NCBI GenBank assembly: GCA_963845675.1
Contig: CAWJSX010000002.1
Coordinates: forward strand, 186,001-250,000
Reading direction: 5' to 3'
Origin: CAWJMD01 sp963845675
Lineage (GTDB): Bacteria > Actinomycetota > Actinomycetes > Actinomycetales > CAWJMD01
DNA: 64,000 nucleotides
Positions 8,646 through 16,858 of this stretch are shown here, one piece after another (the first letter of the stretch is position 1; each line of letters begins with the position of its first letter). A model generated the notes under the pieces. The model was not told the origin of the DNA and searched no databases. It saw nothing but the letters and a program-made list of their open reading frames with translations. A program made the position numbers and the translations under genes.

Positions 8646-9253
8646 CAGCCCTGCGCGTCGTCCGTGAGCTGACGCCCGTGCACGTCGGCTCGGTGGAAGT
8701 TCTGGAACGAGCGGCTCGCGGTCGGCCCGCGCTGGCCCAGGTAGCGCGACCCGTACTTCGCACTGCCGTAAGGGTGCTCGGCCGCCGACGACAACCGGAA
8801 GAAGCACAGCTGGCCGATCTTCATGCCCGGCCACAGCTTGATCGGCAGGGTGGCCACGTTGGACAGCTCGAGCGTGACGTGACCCGAGAAGCCGGGGTCG
8901 ATGAAGCCGGCGGTCGAGTGGGTCAGCAGGCCGAGACGTCCCAGGCTCGACTTGCCCTCCAGGCGGGCGGCGACGTCGTCGGGCAGCGTGACGACCTCGT
9001 ACGTGGACGCCAGCACGAACTCGCCGGGGTGCAGCACGAACGCCTCGCCGGGTTCGACGTCGACGAGGCGCGTCAGGTCGGGCTGCTCCTCCGCCGGGTC
9101 GATCACCGCGTACTTGTGGTTGTCGAACAGCCGGAAGAACCGGTCCATCCGCACGTCCACGCTCGAGGGCTGGAGCATCGCCCGGTCGTCTGGGTCCAGG
9201 ACGACACGGCCCGAGTCGAGCTCGGCGCGGATGTCGCGGTCGGAGAGCAGCAC
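8645..9253 (-). CDS. dcd: dCTP deaminase
   Basis: 202 residues from a GTG start. It converts dCTP to dUTP, and in actinobacteria usually onward to dUMP, supplying thymidylate synthesis. Family features: MLLSDRDIRAELDSG start, LQPSSVDVR (about 26-34), EGKSSLGRLGLLTHSTAGFIDPGF (about 97-120) with the catalytic Glu in GFIDPGFSGHVTLEL, and the C-terminal YGSAKYGSRYLGQRGP lid. The extra residues beyond the 190-residue mycobacterial form are at the C-terminus. A conserved hypothetical gene is coupled downstream. Confidence 0.95.
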   Translation of the reverse strand: MLLSDRDIRAELDSGRVVLDPDDRAMLQPSSVDVRMDRFFRLFDNHKYAVIDPAEEQPDLTRLVDVEPGEAFVLHPGEFVLASTYEVVTLPDDVAARLEGKSSLGRLGLLTHSTAGFIDPGFSGHVTLELSNVATLPIKLWPGMKIGQLCFFRLSSAAEHPYGSAKYGSRYLGQRGPTASRSFQNFHRADVHGRQLTDDAQG

Positions 9254-9286
9254 GCGCGAAGGCTACCGGGCGCGCGACCCCCACCA

Positions 9287-9367
9287 GCGGGCACACGGGC
9301 TGGCAGGTCCGTCGCACGCGGACGGCTCACGCCCCGGCGGTGTGGACCTGCCAGCCGGTGTGCCCGC
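9287..9367. repeat. Intergenic palindrome, family D
   Basis: 24-base arms 9287-9310 and 9344-9367 (GCGGGCACACGGGCTGGCAG... and its complement) differ at one position; the centre is 33 bases. The element lies in the 176-base gap between dcd and the DUF2071 gene, both on the minus strand. Nothing else is seen in that gap. Confidence 0.7.
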
Positions 9368-9429
9368 GCGACCGCGCAGGCAGGCGGCACACGACCCGAG
9401 CACGCCACCCCGGCGGGCTCGTGGAGGGG

Positions 9430-10200
9430 TCAGACGGGCCGTGGCCGCGTGGCCCGGAGCGGCGGCCCGAACTCGGTGTGCACGCCGTCGCTGAAGGCGA
9501 CGTGGTCCGGAGGCCGCTCGGTCAGACCGGGCAGACCCGCGGCGGCGACCAGGCCGTCGTCGAGGTGCATGAGCTCCGCCCGCCGCAGGCCCCACGGCTC
9601 GTGGGCGTTCGGGACGTACCAGGTGCGGCCCAGGTGCCGCACGTGCAGACCCCAGCGCGCCGTGAGGAACCGGTCGAGCGGGGTCGCGTCGACAGGTTCG
9701 TGCGCCCGCACCACCACCGAGCTGCGCACGCGCCCCTCCCGCCGGCGCAACCGCGTCGCGTAGTGGTGCTCGACCCCGTCGCGCAGCTGGATCGCCCGGT
9801 GCCGCATCCGCGCCCACCGGTACGGGAGCCCGAACACCGTCCGGGCGCCGGCGACCACGAGCGCCCGGTCGGCGTCGAGGCTCAGGAAGACGATGCCCCG
9901 GCGCCCGGTCGTGTCCACGGAGTACAGCCGCACGTTGGTCTCGAGGAAGGTGCCGGCCCACGGCACGGCCGGTCCGTGCGCGAACCCGGCGTCGACCATC
10001 CGGAAGGGGATCAGCCCGACGTACGTGCGGCCCGCGTGCACGTCGGGACGCACTCCCGGCGGCATGAACCGCGCCACCTCACCCGGTGGCACAGCCCAGT
10101 GCAGGAAGGCCAGGTCACGCCAGTCCTGCCGCATCAGGCGGGGACGGGCGAGAGGCGGCGCCGTCGTCGACAGCGCTTCCGTGAGAGGGCTGTGGTCCAC
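9430..10200 (-). CDS. DUF2071 (YqjF-like) protein
   Basis: 256 residues. The family pattern is clear: LMRQDWRDLAFLHWAVPP at the start, GRTYVGLIPFRM, ETNVRLYS, GIVFLSLDADRALVVAGAR and FGLPYRWARM. This family has an acetoacetate-decarboxylase-like fold and no assigned reaction in most bacteria. It is a single gene: dcd lies downstream on the same strand beyond a palindrome, and tRNA-Gly lies upstream in the opposite direction. Confidence 0.85.
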   Translation of the reverse strand: MDHSPLTEALSTTAPPLARPRLMRQDWRDLAFLHWAVPPGEVARFMPPGVRPDVHAGRTYVGLIPFRMVDAGFAHGPAVPWAGTFLETNVRLYSVDTTGRRGIVFLSLDADRALVVAGARTVFGLPYRWARMRHRAIQLRDGVEHHYATRLRRREGRVRSSVVVRAHEPVDATPLDRFLTARWGLHVRHLGRTWYVPNAHEPWGLRRAELMHLDDGLVAAAGLPGLTERPPDHVAFSDGVHTEFGPPLRATRPRPV

Positions 10201-10292
10201 TCACCAAGGGTCCCCCGCCGGGGCGGCGGCCGCGCGTCCATGTGCCCGGGAACGTTCCGTTATGCTGCTGGCCGCGCACCTTCGGGTGCTGT

Positions 10293-10363
10293 GCGGGTGT
10301 AGTTCAATGGTAGAACATCAGCTTCCCAAGCTGACAGTGCGAGTTCGATTCTCGTCACCCGCT
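10293..10363 (+). tRNA. tRNA-Gly, anticodon CCC
   Basis: Cloverleaf by eye: acceptor GCGGGTG pairs with CACCCGC, D arm GTTC...GAAC, anticodon stem TCAGC/GCTGA with loop TTCCCAA (anticodon CCC at about 10326-10328), T arm CGAGTTCGATTCTCG. Discriminator base is T, as usual for tRNA-Gly. The CCA end is not encoded. It would read GGG codons. Confidence 0.95.
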
Positions 10364-10432
10364 CCCAGCAAACTCGACTGAGCCCTCTCCCACGTCGGCT
10401 GGGTGTCACTGCCGCGCCGGCAGGGCTGCCTG

Positions 10433-11017
10433 TCAGGTCAACGCCGTGCGCATCATCGGCCTGTGGGGCGCCCGTCGTTGCACCTCCTCGAACCCGAGTC
10501 GCGCGAACGTGGACGCCACGCCCGTGTAGAGCGTCGAGTCGGACCTGTGCTCGGCGGTGTCCCACGGATACGCCTCGACGACGCGCCCCCCGTGCTCACG
10601 GACGAAGGACATCGCCGCGTGCGTCAGCACCGAGGTCAGACCGCAGCGCCGATGAGACCTCTTGACCACGAAGCACGACAGCGCCCACACGCCCTCGATG
10701 TCAAGGTCCGTCTTGAAGTACCGGGAGTTCGCCAACCCTGGCAGGCGATCACGGGGCATCACCCGGCACCAGGCGACCGGCGCCCCGTGGTCGTAGGCGA
10801 TCAGGCCCGGAGGCGGCCCGGCCTCGACCAGCGCGTGGAAGCACTTCCGGTTGGACGCTGTGCTGCCGCCGACGGCACCTGAACCCCACGCCTTCGATGA
10901 GGGGGCGATCCAGTACATGCACCAGCATCCGCCGATCCCGCCCTGGCCCAGCACGGCGACGAAGTCCTCGAACCGGTCGGGGCTCAAGGGCTCCACATCG
11001 AAACCGTCCACTCTCAC
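10433..11017 (-). CDS. GNAT-family N-acetyltransferase
   Basis: 194 residues from the GTG at 11017. The acetyl-CoA-binding core is visible as ALSCFVVKRSHRRCGLTSVLTHAAMSF, a variant of the RxxGxG/A loop, followed by a C-terminal TLYTGVASTFARLGFEEV strand-helix typical of GNAT ends. The substrate is unknown. A longer in-frame start exists at 11188 but overlaps the upstream gene heavily, so I prefer 11017, where a TAGGCC -10-like box lies just before the codon. Confidence 0.8.
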   Translation of the reverse strand: MRVDGFDVEPLSPDRFEDFVAVLGQGGIGGCWCMYWIAPSSKAWGSGAVGGSTASNRKCFHALVEAGPPPGLIAYDHGAPVAWCRVMPRDRLPGLANSRYFKTDLDIEGVWALSCFVVKRSHRRCGLTSVLTHAAMSFVREHGGRVVEAYPWDTAEHRSDSTLYTGVASTFARLGFEEVQRRAPHRPMMRTALT

Positions 11018-11027
11018 GGCGCGGGGC

Positions 11028-12173
11028 CTAGGGTCCCGCGCCCTCTGTCGTCGCGGCCTGGACGGGCCGGCGGTAGGTGTGCGCGAACGCCGCCGTCTCG
11101 GCAGGAGCCTGCTCCAGGTGAACCACGACCCGGCATCCCGGGTCCCCGACCGCGATGCGCTCCTCGAGCACCACGGCGGCCCTCCCACCGCTGCTGTTGC
11201 GGGCGGCGATGCCGCCGAAGACCGAACTGGTCATCCGGCACAGAGCCGGTGACTTACGTACCGCGTCCCCGAACGGGCAGCGGGTGTTCCCCAGCACGAT
11301 CCGGTCGTCGGTGACCTCGATGACGTAGAACCCGCCGTCGATCGCGTGCTTGAGGTTCACGTAGCACTCGGCCAGCTCGTCCGCGGTCAGTCGTCCGGCG
11401 AGGTCTCGGGCCCGGCGGAAGGCCTTCTCCATCTGCCCGCCCACGGCGATGCCGACCTGCGCCACGACGTCCTCCCCCGCATCCGGGCCGGCCGTGTGCT
11501 CCACCGCCTGCGACAGCTGGACGACCAGCGCGCGGAGGAACGACTCACGTTCGAACCCCCCGCCCGCCTGGGCCTCGTCGAGGTCGGGCAGGGAGGTCGT
11601 GGCTAGCGGTGGCGGGTCGATGCTGCGCGACGGGGCCCGGCGCACCGGCAGTCGGGCGGAGACGTGCGCACCACCGCCGCGACGCGACGCGACGTCGAAC
11701 TGGTGAGCCAGGTGCGTGACGAGGAAGAGGCCGCGGCCGCCCTCACCGGAGAGGCTCGGCAGTGGCAGGTCCGGCGTCGATGAGCCCGTGGCACCGGGCT
11801 CAGTCTCGACCCGGACCGGGGCGTGCCCGGCCTGGTCGAGGCTGAACCCCGGGCCCAGGTCCCACACGTCCACGACCGGCTCCGGGGTCACCCAGGACAG
11901 GCGCACCCAGACCGGTCCGGTCGCGTGCTCGACGGCGTTGGCCACCAGCTCCTGGACGACCAGCTCGGCGTCCTCGACCCGGGCGCCGGCCTCACCGTGT
12001 CGCACCAGGTAGTCCCGCACCTGGTGACGCAGGGCCTGCAGGCCGACCGCATCGTCCCCGGGCAGGTACCAGTCCATCTGCTCACGGTACGACCTGTGCA
12101 CCCCCCCATGCGCCCCGCGTTCGAGGGAACTCCGTCGGCGTGGCTGTCGATCCGGAGCCCTGTCGTCCGTCAT
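11028..12173 (-). CDS. Anti-sigma-type ATPase fused to a methanogen-output-domain-like sensor
   Basis: 381 residues. Residues about 35-185 form an RsbW/SpoIIAB-like histidine-kinase ATPase: N box VVQELVANAVEHA, G1 box DLGPGFSL and G2 box GEGGRGLFLV. There is no His-phosphorylation domain, so it probably acts as a serine kinase or anti-sigma switch. Residues about 215-355 carry the signature CPFGDAV...LCRMTSSVFGGIAARN of the methanogen output domain, a putative sensor module. The fusion suggests a self-contained signal switch; its sigma or anti-anti-sigma partner is not in the immediate neighbourhood. The start may be internal (ATG near 12080). Confidence 0.75.
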   Translation of the reverse strand: MTDDRAPDRQPRRRSSLERGAHGGVHRSYREQMDWYLPGDDAVGLQALRHQVRDYLVRHGEAGARVEDAELVVQELVANAVEHATGPVWVRLSWVTPEPVVDVWDLGPGFSLDQAGHAPVRVETEPGATGSSTPDLPLPSLSGEGGRGLFLVTHLAHQFDVASRRGGGAHVSARLPVRRAPSRSIDPPPLATTSLPDLDEAQAGGGFERESFLRALVVQLSQAVEHTAGPDAGEDVVAQVGIAVGGQMEKAFRRARDLAGRLTADELAECYVNLKHAIDGGFYVIEVTDDRIVLGNTRCPFGDAVRKSPALCRMTSSVFGGIAARNSSGGRAAVVLEERIAVGDPGCRVVVHLEQAPAETAAFAHTYRRPVQAATTEGAGP

Positions 12174-12220
12174 CAGGGTGTGGACGCGCAGACAGCGTGT
12201 CCGGGACGAAGGGACCTGAG

Positions 12221-12544
12221 ATGGGCAACTACATGTACCTGTACCGCGGTCCGGCCACCCCGCCGGAGGAGATGACCCCGGAGAGAACGGCCGAGGTGAT
12301 GGCCGCCTGGGGCAAGTGGATGGAGGGTCTGGGGTCGTCGCTGGTGGACGGCGGTTCGCCGTACGGCCAGCGGGCCGCGATCTGCGACGACGGCTCCAGC
12401 GCCTCGACGAGCGAGTTCAACGGCTACTCGGTGGTCAAGGCGGACAGCCTCGAGGAGGCGCAGAAGCACGCCGACGACCACCCGTTCCTCAGCGAGGGCA
12501 AGGGGAAGTTCACGCTCGAGGTCTTCGAGCTCGTCCCGATGTAG
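12221..12544 (+). CDS. YCII-like protein
   Basis: 107 residues, start ATG behind GAAGGGACCTGAG. It begins MGNYMYLYRGPATPPEEMTPE and ends in DDHPFLSEGKGKFTLEVFELVPM, the His-containing end of YCII-like ferredoxin-fold proteins, but it lacks the DGPF signature of the two at 1.2-1.9 kb. Function is unknown. A hairpin begins at its stop codon, so it is probably transcribed alone. Confidence 0.8.
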   Translation: MGNYMYLYRGPATPPEEMTPERTAEVMAAWGKWMEGLGSSLVDGGSPYGQRAAICDDGSSASTSEFNGYSVVKADSLEEAQKHADDHPFLSEGKGKFTLEVFELVPM

Positions 12545-12561
12545 TCCCGGCGCGTCGGGAC
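12544..12561 (+). terminator. Hairpin at the stop codon
   Basis: GTCCCG and CGGGAC pair around a six-base loop, starting at the last base of the TAG stop. There is no T-tract, so termination is only suggested. Confidence 0.4.
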
Positions 12562-12637
12562 GAAAGCCCCCTGTGCGGGCCCGGTCGTCGGCGGCAGGCT
12601 CAGAGGCGGAGAGATCCACCGCCCATCGGAGGCACAT

Positions 12638-13588
12638 ATGTCCGCACGTGTCGACGAGATCCTGTCCTGGTACGACGGCGACGACCGGGCCACACGCACG
12701 CGGCTGAAGCGTGTGCTCGACCACGGCCGCACCGGCGGGTCCGGCAGCCTCGTCGTGCTGCCCGTCGACCAGGGGTTCGAGCACGGGCCGGCCCGGAGCT
12801 TCGCGGCGAACCCCGCCGGGTACGACCCGCGCTACCACGCACAGCTGGGCCTCGACGCCGGGTGCAGCGCGCACGCGGCGCCGTTGGGGGCGCTCCAGGT
12901 GGTCGCTCCGCACTTCGCGGACGACCTGCCACTGATCCTCAAGTGCAACAGCTCCGACTCGCTGTTCACGGGCGAGGACCCGGTTCCGGCGCTGACGGCA
13001 GGCGTCGAGGACGCGCTACGACTGCGTTGCGCGGCAGTGGGTTTCACGATCTACCCGGGATCGTCGGAGCGAAACGTGATGTACGGCCAGCTGAGGGAGC
13101 TCGTGAGCGACGCCCGAGCCGCCGGCGTGCCGGTCGTCGTGTGGTCCTACCCCCGCGGGTCGGGTGTCTCGTACGAGGGACGGACGGCTGTCGACGTCGT
13201 CGCGTACGCCGCTCACCTGGCGTGCCAGATGGGCGCCCACGTGGTCAAGGTCAAGCCACCCACCGCGTTCATCGAGAACGCGGCGGCGCGCGAGGCGCTG
13301 GAGCGGGCCGGCACCCCGCTCCACACGCTGGCGGAGCGGGTGCACCACGTCGTGCAGTCCGCGTTCGACGGCCGCCGCGTGGTCATCTTCTCCGGCGGCG
13401 CCGCCAAGCAGACGGCAGACGTGTTGGAGGAGAACCGCCAGACCGCGGCGGGCGGCGGCTTCGGGACGATCATGGGCCGCAACTCGTTCCAGCGGCCGCA
13501 CGACCGGGCCGTCGAGCTGCTGCACCAGGTGATGGACATCCACGTCGGAGCCGCGGCTCGCGACGGGGTCGCGGCGCACGCGTCGTGA
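12638..13588 (+). CDS. fbaB: Class I fructose-bisphosphate aldolase (DhnA type)
   Basis: 316 residues. It cleaves fructose-1,6-bisphosphate to glyceraldehyde-3-phosphate and dihydroxyacetone phosphate in glycolysis. The bacterial DhnA/FbaB family is recognised by LVVLPVDQGFEHGPARSF (about 38-56), VGFTIYPGS, VVVWSYPRGSG, the Schiff-base lysine in HVVKVKPP (about 205-211) and VIFSGGAAK near the phosphate site. It is the first gene of a three-gene coupled operon with a universal stress protein and a P-type ATPase. An alternative is a related sugar-phosphate aldolase. Confidence 0.92.
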   Translation: MSARVDEILSWYDGDDRATRTRLKRVLDHGRTGGSGSLVVLPVDQGFEHGPARSFAANPAGYDPRYHAQLGLDAGCSAHAAPLGALQVVAPHFADDLPLILKCNSSDSLFTGEDPVPALTAGVEDALRLRCAAVGFTIYPGSSERNVMYGQLRELVSDARAAGVPVVVWSYPRGSGVSYEGRTAVDVVAYAAHLACQMGAHVVKVKPPTAFIENAAAREALERAGTPLHTLAERVHHVVQSAFDGRRVVIFSGGAAKQTADVLEENRQTAAGGGFGTIMGRNSFQRPHDRAVELLHQVMDIHVGAAARDGVAAHAS

Positions 13589-14091
13589 CCGGCGCCCGCC
13601 CGCCGCGGGTGGTCGTCGGGGTCGACGGCTCACCGGGTTCGGCGCGCGCCGTGCAGTACGCCGCAGAAGAGGCCCGCCGCCGTGACGGAGTTCTCGTCAT
13701 CGTCACCGCCGTGTACTGGGACAACCCTGGCATCGAGTTCATCCACCCCACACCGGACCAGCTGCACGCCTGGGGAGAGCACCTCCTGGACCTGGTCGTC
13801 ACCGAGGCCGGGCTGGCCGACGGGGACCCGCCGGTGGAGAAGCTCGTGGCCGATGGCCACCCCGCGCAGGTGCTGGTCGACGAGGCGGTCGGCGCTGCGT
13901 GCCTCGTCGTGGGCCGGCGCGGACGAGGCGCCGTCCGCAGCGCTCTCATCGGGTCGGTGAGCCTGCGCTGCGTGCTGCACGCCCCCTGCCCGGTCGTCGT
14001 GATCCCACCGCACGTCCAGGGACCGGGTCGCCACCGGTGGCGGCAGCGCGTCCCGCGACGGGGGAACCCGCGCGAGAAGGCGCCGCGATGA
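13585..14091 (+). CDS. Universal stress protein
   Basis: 168 residues starting at a GTG that overlaps the aldolase stop (GTGA). A single UspA domain: VVVGVDGSPGSARAVQYAAEEA at the start and the ATP-binding VVGRRGRGAVRSALIGSVSLRCVLHAPCPVVVIPP (GxxGxxxxGS pattern) at about 112-146. The last 20 residues are basic and unstructured. The protein likely binds ATP and modulates stress responses; coupling to a cation pump and aldolase suggests a stress or energy-related operon. Confidence 0.9.
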   Translation: MTGARPPRVVVGVDGSPGSARAVQYAAEEARRRDGVLVIVTAVYWDNPGIEFIHPTPDQLHAWGEHLLDLVVTEAGLADGDPPVEKLVADGHPAQVLVDEAVGAACLVVGRRGRGAVRSALIGSVSLRCVLHAPCPVVVIPPHVQGPGRHRWRQRVPRRGNPREKAPR

Positions 14092-16841
14092 CGGTCGTGA
14101 CCACCACAGCGGACAGCCACCACGACCTCGCCGTCCACGAGGTCGTGCTGATGCTGCAGACCGACCCCGCCGTCGGGCTGGGCGCCGGCGAGGCGGCGCG
14201 GCGGCTGCACACGTTCGGGCCCAACGCGCTGCCGAACACCCACCGGACGAATGCCGTGATGCGCGCCCTCCGACAGCTGCACCACCCTCTCGTCTACGTC
14301 CTGCTCGCGTCCGCCGCCGCCACCCTCGTTCTCGGCCAGGTCGTCGACACCGTCGTGATCGCCGCCGTCGTCGTCGTGAACGCGATCTTCGGCTTCGTCC
14401 AGGAGTCGAAGGCCGAGGCCGAGCTGGACTCCCTGCGAGCCGTCATCCGGACGCAGGCCCGTGTGGTGAGAGACGCTGTACCGCAGACGATCCCGTCAGA
14501 GCAGGTCATCCCAGGGGATCTGGTGCTGGTGACGGCGGGTGACAAGCTGCCGGCGGACCTGCGCCTGATCCGCTCGGAGGGTCTCCAGGTCGACGAGTCG
14601 GCGCTCACGGGCGAGTCGGTCCCGGTCGTGAAGGACGAGGTCGTGCTGCCCCAGACCACACCCGTCGCCGACCGACGCAACATGGTCTACGCGGGCACCT
14701 ACGCGACGACCGGCACCGGAGCAGGCGTCGCCGTGTCGACCGGGGCAGAGACCGAGCTCGGCGCGATCCACCGGCTCGTCGGTGGCACCGAGACCCTCAT
14801 GACGCCGTTGACACGCAAGCTCGCCGGCTTCAGCGCGGTGCTGACCGTCGCGATCCTGCTGCTCGCCGCAGGGGCGTTCGGGGTCGGCATCCTCAGGGGT
14901 CAGCCGGTGGCCGAGACGCTTACGGCGGCAGTGGCTCTGGCCGTCGGCGCGATACCGGAGGGTCTTCCGGCCGCGGTGACGATCACGTTGGCCATCGGCG
15001 TCGGACGGATGGCCAGGAGGCGCGCGGTCGTCCGGCGCCTGCCTGCGGTGGAGACCCTCGGCAGCACCACGGTCGTCTGCTCCGACAAGACCGGAACGCT
15101 GACCGAGAACCAGATGACGGTCCGCCGGCTGTGGGTCGCGGGCGACGTGCTGCACGTCACCGGAGGCGGTTACGCCCCCGAGGGCCTGGTCGTGGACAGC
15201 CACGGCGCCGCGCGCAGCGTGACCTCCGACGCAGCGCTGCGGTGGGCGGTGCTGACCGGGGCGGTGTGCAACGACGCGGAGGTCACCTTCCGCGACGGCC
15301 GGTGGAGCGTCGGTGGAGACCCGACCGAGGGCGCGCTGCTCGTCGTGGCCACGAAGGCCGGCCTCGACGTGGCCGACTGGCAGCGGCGCCTCCCCAGGGT
15401 CGCCCAGATCCCCTTCACGTCGGAGCGGTGCTTCATGGCGACCGTCCACCGGGACCTGCAGGACGACGGAGGCCTCCTGCTCCTCAAGGGAGCGCCCGAG
15501 CGCGTGATCGACCTCTGCGGCACCCAGCTGGGACCCGGCGGGGAGCCTGTCGGCCTCGACCGCGACACGGCACTCCGGGCTGCGGACTCGCTCGCCCGGC
15601 AGGGCTTCCGGGTCCTGGCCGTCGCCATGCGGGAGCTCCGACCCGACGAGCCGGTGCTCCTCGGCGAGCCGGTCGACGTCGACCCGTCCGGACTCGGTGG
15701 CACGCTCACGCTGACCGGGCTGCACGCGATGCTCGACCCGCCGCGGCCGTCCGCCGCGGCCGCCGTCGCGACCTGCCGGGCTGCCGGCATCGCGGTCAAG
15801 ATGATCACCGGCGACCACGTGGCCACGGCGACGGCCGTCGCGAGCCGGATCGGCCTCCTGGACGGCGAGGCCGACCATGCTGCGGACGGACTGGTGCTGA
15901 CCGGGACCGACCTCTCGTCGCTCTCCGCGACCCAGCTAGGGGCGGCCGTCGAGCGCGCGACGGTCCTGGCACGCGTGTCACCGGAGCAGAAGCTCGCACT
16001 CGTCGAGGCCCTTCAGGACCGCGGGCACGTCGTGGCGATGACCGGGGACGGAGTGAACGACGCGCCGGCGCTGCGACGCGCCGACATCGGTGTCGCGATG
16101 GGTCGCGGCGGCACAGAGGTCGCCAAGGACGCGGGGGACATGGTCCTGCTGGACGACGACTTCGCGACCATCGAGGCCGCCGTCGAGGAGGGGCGCGGGG
16201 TCTTCGACAACCTCACGAAGTTCATCGTGTGGACGCTCCCCACGAACATGGGTGAGGGCATGGTGATCCTGGTCGCCATCCTGCTCGGTACGGCGCTGCC
16301 GATCCTCCCCGCGCAGATCCTGTGGATCAACATGACCACCGCCATCGCCCTGGGACTGATGCTGGCCTTCGAGCCGAAGGAGCCCGGGATCATGCGGCGC
16401 CCACCCCGTCTCCCCAGCCGTCCGCTGCTCACCGGCGCGCTCGCGCTGCGCGTGCTGCTCGTGTCGGGCCTGCTCGTTCTCGGCTCATGGTGGGTGTTCA
16501 CGTCCGAGCTGGGCGCCGGGGCGAGCGCGGCGGAGGCGCGGACCGCGGCGGTCAACGTGTTCGTCGCCGTCGAGACCGTCTACCTGTTCAGCTGCCGGTC
16601 CCTGACCCGTCCGGTGTGGCAGCTGGGCATGCTGAGCAACCGCTGGGTCCTGGGCGGCGTCGCCGTCCAGTGGACGGCGCAGCTCGCGTTCACGTACCTG
16701 CCGGTGATGCACGACGTGTTCCGCACGGCCCCGATCGGGCTCGACTCGTGGTGGCGCATCCTCGCCGTCGCGGCGGCCGCCTCGGTGGTGGTGGGCCTGG
16801 ACAAGTCCATTCGCCGGCGCACCGACGCGTCCCTCGGCTGA
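14088..16841 (+). CDS. Cation-transporting P-type ATPase, Ca2+ (IIA) type
   Basis: 917 residues, start ATG overlapping the previous stop by four bases (ATGA). Domains in order: cation ATPase N-terminal domain, TM helices from about 70, actuator with LTGES (about 180), PEGLP in the fourth membrane helix (about 288), phosphorylation site DKTGTLT (about 330), nucleotide domain with KGAPE, then TGDGVNDAPAL in the hinge and a C-terminal six-helix domain. PEGLP rather than PGDLLP points to Ca2+ or mixed Ca2+/Mn2+ transport; substrate remains inferred. It ends 17 bases from the stop of the convergent GH3 gene. Confidence 0.9.
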   Translation: MTVVTTTADSHHDLAVHEVVLMLQTDPAVGLGAGEAARRLHTFGPNALPNTHRTNAVMRALRQLHHPLVYVLLASAAATLVLGQVVDTVVIAAVVVVNAIFGFVQESKAEAELDSLRAVIRTQARVVRDAVPQTIPSEQVIPGDLVLVTAGDKLPADLRLIRSEGLQVDESALTGESVPVVKDEVVLPQTTPVADRRNMVYAGTYATTGTGAGVAVSTGAETELGAIHRLVGGTETLMTPLTRKLAGFSAVLTVAILLLAAGAFGVGILRGQPVAETLTAAVALAVGAIPEGLPAAVTITLAIGVGRMARRRAVVRRLPAVETLGSTTVVCSDKTGTLTENQMTVRRLWVAGDVLHVTGGGYAPEGLVVDSHGAARSVTSDAALRWAVLTGAVCNDAEVTFRDGRWSVGGDPTEGALLVVATKAGLDVADWQRRLPRVAQIPFTSERCFMATVHRDLQDDGGLLLLKGAPERVIDLCGTQLGPGGEPVGLDRDTALRAADSLARQGFRVLAVAMRELRPDEPVLLGEPVDVDPSGLGGTLTLTGLHAMLDPPRPSAAAAVATCRAAGIAVKMITGDHVATATAVASRIGLLDGEADHAADGLVLTGTDLSSLSATQLGAAVERATVLARVSPEQKLALVEALQDRGHVVAMTGDGVNDAPALRRADIGVAMGRGGTEVAKDAGDMVLLDDDFATIEAAVEEGRGVFDNLTKFIVWTLPTNMGEGMVILVAILLGTALPILPAQILWINMTTAIALGLMLAFEPKEPGIMRRPPRLPSRPLLTGALALRVLLVSGLLVLGSWWVFTSELGAGASAAEARTAAVNVFVAVETVYLFSCRSLTRPVWQLGMLSNRWVLGGVAVQWTAQLAFTYLPVMHDVFRTAPIGLDSWWRILAVAAAASVVVGLDKSIRRRTDASLG

Positions 16842-16858
16842 GCCCGACGTGTGCGGTC

